Shown: positions 57,823 to 64,000 of the stretch, piece after piece | Layout of the letters: each line of letters begins with the position of its first letter | How positions within the stretch are numbered: position 1 is the stretch's first letter | Assembly (NCBI GenBank): GCA_030765045.1 | Contig: CM060964.1 | Location: forward strand, 316,702,128 to 316,766,127 | From: Tenodera sinensis | Lineage: Eukaryota > Arthropoda > Insecta > Mantodea > Mantidae | DNA: 64,000 nt | Reading direction: 5' to 3' | Notes under the pieces: model-generated | What the model saw: the letters and a program-made list of their open reading frames with translations, nothing else | What the model was told of the DNA's origin: nothing | Databases searched by the model: none | Translations under genes and position numbers: made by a program

Positions 57823-60800
57823 TTATCCATGAGATTCATGCTTAGCACTATTTAACGCGAATGCTAGCCAATATAATGTTTCGTCCCACTTGGTATGATC
57901 CTGAAAATGATATGCTATTAAGGCGTTTTTCAAATTTCTATTCACCCGTTCACTTAATGAGGGTCTAGGATCATACGGAATAGTTGTAATGTGCTTGACT
58001 CCCGAACTAAAACAAAATGTTTTAAATAAATTGGACTGAAAATACGACGCATTGTCACTAACAACTATCTCGGGCACCCCAAAACAAGAAATAATAGTCT
58101 TCAGACCCTGAACCGCGCTAGCTGCGTTGGCGTCCCGTGTGGGCAACAACCACACATACTTCGTAAAGGCGTCAACTACCACCAGCACAAACCTATTTCC
58201 CTGTTTACTCCTGGGTAACGCCCCAATGTAGTCCACAAATAATTTTTGCATTGGTCTCTCTGCAATCGTGGAAGTCAAAAATCCCAAGTGCGTGCTCTGT
58301 GCAGGTTTCGACATTTTGCACAGATGACACGCCTTAACCTGTAAACGAATCTCGTCGTCCATTCCCTTCCAAATAAACTGGTCCCTTATTTTATTCCTGG
58401 TTTTAAATATGCCTAAATGTCCTCCACATGAACTATTGTGAAAATATTGAAACAATGGTTTCTTCAATTGCTCGGGTACCACAATTTTATTTTTCCCTGT
58501 TCTATCTTTACAACAAAGAACGCCTCTTGATAAGAGATATGGTTGACATTCTTCACCTTGCCGCAATGTTGATATTATGGAAGCTAGATTCTCATCTTTC
58601 ATCTGATGGTCTTTGAGATCTTCATAAGCGAAAGGAAAATTGCCTAACACTGTCAATACTGGAGCATGAGGAGTATTCGAGTCAACTTGCTCGTTCTTTT
58701 CCTCTCCGTACATTCGAGAAAGAGCATCTGCTACACAATTAAATCTGCCCCTTATATGGTGAACCTTAAACTTGAATGCAGAAATTCGCAGAGCCCATCT
58801 AACAATTCGACCACTTTTCCTGGGTCTGGCCAAAACCCAAGAAAGAGCCTGGTTGTCAGTCTCTAGTAGGAATTCAACATGTTCTAGGTAAAACCTAAAT
58901 TTTTCTACCCCGTACAACACAGCTAAAGCTTCCAATTCGTACATGGAATATTTTCTTTCCTGTTCATTAAGGATACGAGACGCGTAGGAAACAACACGTC
59001 TACCTTCAGGGTGTTCCTGAAGTAAAACGGCAGCAACCGCAGAACCACAAGCGTCGGTTTGCAAAATGAATGGCAAAGAGAAATCAGGTACTGCCAACAC
59101 TGGAGGAGAAATTAAAGCTTCTTTAAGCCTAAGGAATGCCTGATTCTGTTCCTCATTCCATTTAAACTTTACCCCTTTCTTTCGTAAAACGTTTAAATGA
59201 CATGCTTGCTCGGCATAGTCGGGAATAAACTTCGCGAAATAGTTGACCATTCCGAGAAATCGCGATATCTGCTTAGCACTCTCGGGCACTGGATACTCCC
59301 TGATCTTATTAGTCCTTTGAGGATCGATGGTTACATTGTTACCAGAAATAATATGACCTAAGAAAGTTAATTTTTGAGTAGCAAACTTAACTTTATTTGG
59401 ATTAACTGTCAAACCCGCCTTACGAAGTCGAGAAAATACTTCATGGAGATGTCTTACATGGTCATCAAAAGTTGTGGAATAAATGCACAAGTCATCTAAA
59501 TAATGATATAAATAATTAAATTTTATGTCACCAAAAACTCTGTCTAATAATTGTGACAGGACTTGGGCACCCACTGCTAAACCAAACGGTAAACGATTAA
59601 ATTCATACAGATTATAATCCGTGGTGAAGGCTGTTAACCTTTTCGATTGTTCTTCCAACGGAATTTGATAATACGCCTGATTTAAATCGATGCTCGTAAA
59701 ATATTTTGCCTTAGCAAACCAGTGGTAATTTAGATGGACATGTGGTAGAGGAACTTGATCAATTTTAATTTTGCTATTTAACACTCTGTAATCTACTACC
59801 ATTCTAGTATCACCATCAGCCTTGGGGACAAGGAAAACCGGACTTGAATAATTCGAATTCGACATCCTAATGATTCCTTGCTCTAACATAGTATTTACCT
59901 TTTCCCTCAATATATGTAGTCTCTGAGGTGGTAAGCGATATGGAGGTAGTCGAACCGGTTGCTTGTCATGCAACTCTATCTTATATGTTACTAAGTTCGT
60001 GCAACCTAGTTGGTTCGTGAGTACATCTGGAAACTCAAGTAATAAATTCTGTATCACTTGTCTTTGTTCGTGGTCTAAATGGTCTAAACTAAATTCAGAA
60101 ACAGGTTGTTGTTCCATAGTATTATCTACACTAGCACATGAGGTCATCCCGGGAATATTGCTCAAAGCCTTAAATGGTATTTTTACTGAAGGACAAAATT
60201 TGAAATATAAGTTTCCACTTGAACTATCCAATATCAAACCAGTATGAGCAATGAAGTTATTTCCCAAGATAATCGGTACAGGTAATTTCTGAACCACACA
60301 AAATTGCATTTTCCAGCGAAATTTTGCTATACTCAGAGATAATAATACTTCCCCCAAAACTTGAATTGGTTCTAAATTTGCTGAAGTGATCTTAACAGTA
60401 CTTGTGTTTAAATTACGACGCAACTTACTAAACCATCTGTGATCAATTAAGGAAACTACGCTACCTGTGTCGATCAATCCTAAAACCGGAATTTTATCTA
60501 CTTCAACACTAACATACGGCATCGGAAAACCTACTATGGCTTGAATATTTTTTTCCACAGGGATACTATCCGCATAGACTGGCATAACCGAATGTCCGCT
60601 ATTTTTCTTTTTGGTTGAGAACCTTGAATTGGAATATGTACATCCTTTGTTTTCCGGGCAATTGTATTTGACATGACCTGTCTGTTTACAAGTCCAACAC
60701 ACCGTACTTCTTTCTGAACCCGATTTGACTTTTTCTTCTTTCCTTTCAGAGCTGCTAGGTTCCGTGGGCAAATGTCGGAATCTAATGACTAAGTCATCCA

Positions 60801-61821
60801 GTTGTTGATATGACTGTAAATATTGACCTAAAGCTAATGCACGTATTTCCGCATGTCGGGAATTGGAAATTATGTTCTGCACAATTTCTGGTTCTGTGTA
60901 ATTTACACATAATGCCTTCACGATCAACTTTATGTTCTCCACAAATTCAGAAAAGTGTTCCGTTTCTCTCTGTCTGCGAAAGTAATGTAAATTAAGTAAC
61001 TGATTATAATTCAATGGAGACAAAAGAACCCTAATTACTTCTTTCTGAAATTGCAATATACTATACCCATTCGTAATTGATCTCAACAAAATATCTAGAA
61101 CTGGGTTTTCTACATGCACATGGAAAAATTGCAAAATAATTTTATCACTCAACGAGTATACTTTCGCTTGATACTGGCATCTAATTAAAGTAACAAGAAA
61201 TTCCAAAATCTGTTCTGGAGTGTTCGCTTGCATTGGCTTAATATCATCTAGAATTCTCTGGCATGGATGCGGTAATTTTAGTTTAGTTAACGTGACTTCC
61301 GTTGCATTATCTTCCTTCCCCATTTGACTACCTAAGTTTTCCTGAATACATGGCGTTACACCATTTGCTTCCATGGGCTCACTAGTTTGTTTAGTGTATT
61401 TTAATTCTGAGAGCTTATCTCCTAACTTCAACCAAAATTCCGAAATATTCCTAGTTTGAGATTTCAACCTTTCTGTAGCTAACCTTTGCAAACGGTTTGT
61501 TCTATATTGCCAATACTTGACACGACCTTTAATCCTACGCAATTGTGACTGTGTACATCCTACCTTTACATATTCGTCTACTAGATCACCAAGTGATTGA
61601 GACGCACGCTCACAATACTGAAATTCTATGGTTTCGTTACACGGTAAACTTGCACCAATGGTATGTGGATCCCGTGTTAACTGAACTCGCAGTAACTGTT
61701 GTAAATCAGTGACAGAATTCTTAGTATCACACTCAACCTTAATGTTACACAACTCATTTTCAAGTTCACTTCTATTCAAAACTTCGGGTTGAAAAGGTAG
61801 TTCCATGTTTATAAAATACAC
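57823..61821 (-). CDS. gypsy gag-pol polyprotein (1,332 codons)
   Basis: Polyprotein needed for particle assembly, reverse transcription and integration. Gag region about 1-374, ending in a CCHC zinc knuckle CWTCKQTGHVKYNC (375-388) that binds element RNA. Aspartic protease active site LIDTGS (449-454). Reverse transcriptase about 600-830, with LVPKADGDTRMVVDYR, FTSIDLNQAYYQI, RLPFGLA and catalytic YLDD (774-777). RNase H about 917-1035 with D923, the ELE motif (962-964), D989 and D1032. Integrase HHCC finger: H1128, H1135, C1165, C1168. Integrase core D1197, D1256, E1291 with 34 residues between the last two. ATG 61,821 follows a stop-containing leader; MELPF at residue 6 is an alternative start. 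The frame ends at TAA 57,823, inside the integrase, about 30 residues after the catalytic core, with the C-terminus downstream in frame. All catalytic residues I checked are present. Confidence 0.96.
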   Translation of the reverse strand: MYFINMELPFQPEVLNRSELENELCNIKVECDTKNSVTDLQQLLRVQLTRDPHTIGASLPCNETIEFQYCERASQSLGDLVDEYVKVGCTQSQLRRIKGRVKYWQYRTNRLQRLATERLKSQTRNISEFWLKLGDKLSELKYTKQTSEPMEANGVTPCIQENLGSQMGKEDNATEVTLTKLKLPHPCQRILDDIKPMQANTPEQILEFLVTLIRCQYQAKVYSLSDKIILQFFHVHVENPVLDILLRSITNGYSILQFQKEVIRVLLSPLNYNQLLNLHYFRRQRETEHFSEFVENIKLIVKALCVNYTEPEIVQNIISNSRHAEIRALALGQYLQSYQQLDDLVIRFRHLPTEPSSSERKEEKVKSGSERSTVCWTCKQTGHVKYNCPENKGCTYSNSRFSTKKKNSGHSVMPVYADSIPVEKNIQAIVGFPMPYVSVEVDKIPVLGLIDTGSVVSLIDHRWFSKLRRNLNTSTVKITSANLEPIQVLGEVLLSLSIAKFRWKMQFCVVQKLPVPIILGNNFIAHTGLILDSSSGNLYFKFCPSVKIPFKALSNIPGMTSCASVDNTMEQQPVSEFSLDHLDHEQRQVIQNLLLEFPDVLTNQLGCTNLVTYKIELHDKQPVRLPPYRLPPQRLHILREKVNTMLEQGIIRMSNSNYSSPVFLVPKADGDTRMVVDYRVLNSKIKIDQVPLPHVHLNYHWFAKAKYFTSIDLNQAYYQIPLEEQSKRLTAFTTDYNLYEFNRLPFGLAVGAQVLSQLLDRVFGDIKFNYLYHYLDDLCIYSTTFDDHVRHLHEVFSRLRKAGLTVNPNKVKFATQKLTFLGHIISGNNVTIDPQRTNKIREYPVPESAKQISRFLGMVNYFAKFIPDYAEQACHLNVLRKKGVKFKWNEEQNQAFLRLKEALISPPVLAVPDFSLPFILQTDACGSAVAAVLLQEHPEGRRVVSYASRILNEQERKYSMYELEALAVLYGVEKFRFYLEHVEFLLETDNQALSWVLARPRKSGRIVRWALRISAFKFKVHHIRGRFNCVADALSRMYGEEKNEQVDSNTPHAPVLTVLGNFPFAYEDLKDHQMKDENLASIISTLRQGEECQPYLLSRGVLCCKDRTGKNKIVVPEQLKKPLFQYFHNSSCGGHLGIFKTRNKIRDQFIWKGMDDEIRLQVKACHLCKMSKPAQSTHLGFLTSTIAERPMQKLFVDYIGALPRSKQGNRFVLVVVDAFTKYVWLLPTRDANAASAVQGLKTIISCFGVPEIVVSDNASYFQSNLFKTFCFSSGVKHITTIPYDPRPSLSERVNRNLKNALIAYHFQDHTKWDETLYWLAFALNSAKHESHG

Positions 61822-62109
61822 AACCTATAGTGAGGCAAACAATTCATAAATCAAAACATTAAATACATTCAAGGATGCATTAGTATACCTTTCAATTTGT
61901 GTCGAAGTTATTTTCAACTGTAAAGTTATCAACCAGTAATCACAAAAATTACAAGTAACCAAGAGAATTAAATGTAACCATGAAATTACAAAGAACCGCG
62001 ATCTCTGTTACCACTACTATTTAACCACGGCATGTAACCACGACATGTAACCACTGCATGTAACTACTGCATGTAACCATTGCATTGAACCATGCTCTGC
62101 TACCACTAC
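61822..62109 (-). other. gypsy leader with short tandem repeats
   Basis: 288 bp between 5' LTR and gag. On the plus strand 62,028-62,095 consists of about five imperfect copies of a 14-bp unit of the form CATGTAACCACTG. The unit resembles the candidate primer-binding sequence, so the repeats may have arisen from it. Confidence 0.75.
62090..62105 (-). promoter_or_regulatory. Candidate primer-binding site
   Basis: The minus strand reads TGGTAGCAGAGCATGG, beginning four bases after the end of the 5' LTR. TGG is the complement of the CCA tail of a tRNA primer. I could not match the rest to a particular tRNA with confidence. Confidence 0.5.
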
Positions 62110-63543
62110 TGTCGCACGCCACTCTCTCCTTCTTTAACTATCTGCTACCATTACTTAACTTGACATTTGCTAAGCCTAGCCCCATGCTTTTTCTGCTACC
62201 CCACTTGACTTGGCTTAGCGAGAGTGAGTGGACATCTATTTGTGGAATCGTGTTGGGAATGGATCGGTGGGGTATATTGTGGTTACATATAATACCAAAT
62301 GCCTTTTCCTTGAATATATTTTGAAAACATAAAATAAATACAGGACTTAACACTGACGGTGTTAAGTAACAAAATATACATAAGAACATTGAAAGTATGG
62401 TGAATGATAATATATGTATTACGAAAATGTAGTAAAAATAAACAGTTAAATAAAATAGACATGAATGTAAACTATTCTTTGCACTAAGTAATAATTCCTT
62501 CCTGACTATTTAACTTCCTGAGCAACACTGGTAGAATGGGCCTGACTCACCAATATAACTTGGCACACAAAAAGTCATCCCTTTTAACCAGACTCAGTTG
62601 ATTGCGTTAGTCGGAATTATAACTATTGCCGTTTAGGCTACAATAACCGTGATACAAAGATCATCTACCCTGCTTTAGCATAAAAGCCCTAAAACACTAA
62701 ACACATACATCTAAATGAAATACAGAACTGTTTGTCTCACCCAAATGTCTGGTGTGTTTTTGGAACAGGTCCTTATCCAATTATGTTGAAATGAACATAC
62801 ACATGGACTGTGGCACATTCCTGCATATCAACCATGAAGAATAAACGCGTCGTTCCTGCTTAATTCCGCGTATGCCCAGTGTATGCCTGAATTAGCATAC
62901 ATCTCGAAGAAATGGTGGTGAATGCCGACGTTGCTTCTCTACGGAGAAAAGTTGCTCACTTGCTTGCCCCCTTTGACAAGCAAGACCAAGAAACATGACC
63001 CTGTTGACTTCGATGCGTGCTGACGTCACTGTTGGTGAACTGCTTGGCTCGATGAAGAGGAGCTTGCCGAGTAATGTTAGTAGAATTGAGAATTGCTAAG
63101 CCTATCGGCTCATTACTGACGAACATGTAGGCAAGTATGTAAGATACTAATGCTGAGCGCCTCGGCTTGATGAAGATTAAACCATAGTGTATAAGGCTCA
63201 TACATTACGCTTGGTCGAAGCTGACCATACTTTGACTGACGAAGACAACTGGTGGCAGCGCCTAACGGAGCTCGACTACTTGACGAAGACTGGAGGCAGC
63301 GCTGAAGTAAACATCGAAGACTGGAGGCAACGCACTTCGCGTTGAAGTGAAGATCAAAGACTGCAGGCAGCGCTTCGCGCTGAAGTGAACTAACGACTGG
63401 TCGGGCAGCCGGATTTTATACTGTGTGCGGGGCGTAGCGGGGGGGGGGGCGAGAGGGGTTACGCTTACCAACCTGACGGCTATACACCTCTCTAAGCTAA
63501 GGCCAGTCGATATCTCGAAGTGACGACCTTCCATGACGTCACA
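62110..63543 (-). repeat. 5' LTR of the gypsy element
   Basis: 1,434 bp, the same length as the 3' LTR and nearly identical to it. TG/CA ends; the flanking GCTG at 63,544 matches that at 55,818. It holds the promoter and the three GCGCTGAAGTGAA-type repeats just downstream of the expected start of transcription. Confidence 0.97.
63390..63425 (-). promoter_or_regulatory. Core promoter in the 5' LTR
   Basis: The minus strand has TATAAAA at 63,414-63,420 followed about 18-25 bp later by CCAGTCGTTAGTTC, which contains an initiator-like CAGT or TTAGTTC. The position, about 125 bp into the LTR, suits a gypsy U3/R border. The copy in the 3' LTR is at 57,126-57,132. Confidence 0.6.
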
Positions 63544-63547
63544 GCTG

Positions 63548-64000
63548 TTATCTCCTGGTCTTCAAAAGAGAATGGAATTTCATAGCCATCACGTGGTGAC
63601 CAGCTTTAAGATTTGGCTACTACTTAAAACCTACTATATTCCTTGCAGCTATGTACCACAAAATCAGTAATGAGATTGATTATTCCAAATGTTTAGTTCT
63701 TCCGGGCTTGTAGGCCGTGGTCTAGAAGGCATGGTAGATACCAACGTTTCGCCAAGTACTGCGCTTGGCATCATCAGGGTAACACGATCCTCCATCTGCA
63801 CTAGTCAGAGTTAGAATGTGGAAGCAGAAAAGTAGTGGAAGAAATGACCGTTAATGTCCGTTACGTTTATTTATATGGGTGGGGGTGGGAGGGGCATTGT
63901 TGCGCCGTCTACGGTGGTGATTGGCCGGTTGTAGGTGGGGTTTTATTACAACTGTTGTGTGTGTCTGAAAGTCTATATAAAACCGGTATCCAAGCTTTAT
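63548..64000 (-). mobile_element. Probable Penelope-like element end
   Basis: Contains a hammerhead-like motif, and immediately downstream of it on the minus strand CCACGGCCTACAAGCCCGG, a sequence I associate with Penelope-like elements. Upstream on the minus strand are ATATAAATAAAC, a possible TATA region (63,868-63,876), and a C-rich tract (63,878-63,896). No reverse transcriptase or GIY-YIG endonuclease lies in the window; it would lie to the left on this strand, where the gypsy element has inserted, or be lost. The assignment rests on the motif and is inference. Confidence 0.45.
63737..63783 (-). ncRNA. Hammerhead-ribozyme-like motif, minimal stem III
   Basis: Minus strand order: GTTACC (63,778-63,783), CTGATGA (63,771-63,777), one extra T, GCCAAG loop CGCAGTA then CTTGGC (stem II, 6 bp perfect, 63,751-63,769), GAAACGTT (63,743-63,750), GGTATC (63,737-63,742). 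GTTACC and GGTATC pair at five of six positions as stem I. CTGATGA and GAAA are the invariant core parts. There is no room for a folded stem III. The palindrome AACGTT could instead pair between two molecules, as known for small hammerhead variants of Penelope-like elements that cut as dimers. The extra T next to stem II departs from the canonical core. Confidence 0.6.

Larger units (their letters stand above)
55822..63543 (-). mobile_element. Near-intact Ty3/gypsy LTR retrotransposon
   Basis: 7,722 bp on the minus strand, bounded by two 1,434-bp LTRs and a 4-bp target duplication GCTG (55,818-55,821 and 63,544-63,547). Order: 5' LTR, leader with candidate primer site, one gag-pol frame (protease, reverse transcriptase, RNase H, integrase), short 3' region, 3' LTR. 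Reverse transcriptase before integrase, and integrase with an HHCC finger and a GPY/F end, place it in Ty3/gypsy and not Copia. No envelope frame is present. Single gag-pol frame architecture occurs in several gypsy lineages; the exact lineage would need a tree. Confidence 0.97.

Noticed and set aside
57823..57825. Programmed stop-codon readthrough at the integrase stop
   Set aside because: The stop is inside integrase and not at the gag-pol border where readthrough is known, and nothing in the context suggests a recoding signal. Point mutation is simpler.

Overview
This window looks like a piece of a large, repeat-rich animal genome, most likely an arthropod and probably an insect. The evidence is indirect. 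The transposon families seen (Merlin/IS1595-like, several mariner/Tc1 types, hAT, piggyBac-like TTAA elements, a Ty3/gypsy LTR element, LINEs, a Penelope-like end) are typical of arthropods, there are several tRNA-derived SINE families, and there is no prokaryotic gene organisation. I could not recognise a single host protein gene with exons. Nearly everything that can be identified is a transposable element, a relic of one, or a simple or tandem repeat. The species is not determined.

Layout. 1-1.75 kb: CpG-rich minisatellite interrupted by a dispersed repeat. 2.85-5.0 kb: decayed DNA transposon with terminal inverted repeats (TIRs) and an A-rich tract in its transposase. 7.3-10.3 kb: broken LINE reverse transcriptase between ATT arrays, then a 9-bp tandem array. 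11-13 kb: a SINE and a decayed hAT transposase. 13.7-21.9 kb: SINE-like sequence, a mariner-type relic, two diverged direct repeats, a Merlin relic and a TA-flanked MITE-like element. 22-36 kb: many copies of one unnamed dispersed repeat (called DR-1 here), two solo LTRs, a hAT-type non-autonomous element, a four-level nest of insertions (30.6-32.4 kb) and LINE relics. 37.1-43.3 kb: a deleted mariner, then a 5.4-kb TCTG/TGTG satellite that starts where DR-1 copies carry a microsatellite. 43.4-50.7 kb: SINEs, a mariner relic, a decayed but fully bounded hAT element and a compound CG/CA microsatellite. 52-55.8 kb: SINEs and DR-1 copies.

The best preserved element is a 7.7-kb Ty3/gypsy retrotransposon on the minus strand (55,822-63,543). 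Its two 1,434-bp LTRs differ at only about three sites by eye, it has a 4-bp target duplication, and it has one long gag-pol frame broken by a single in-frame stop near the end of integrase. Just beyond it, at 63,737-63,783 on the minus strand, is a compact hammerhead-ribozyme-like motif of the kind found in Penelope-like elements. It has a CTGATGA core, a 6-bp hairpin and GAAAC, but essentially no stem III.

Most elements act alone. The biological story is sequential insertion of SINEs, solo LTRs and MITEs into older repeats, and repeated growth of microsatellites at a fixed place inside DR-1. All alignments were done by eye, so boundaries marked approximate may be off by tens of bases.
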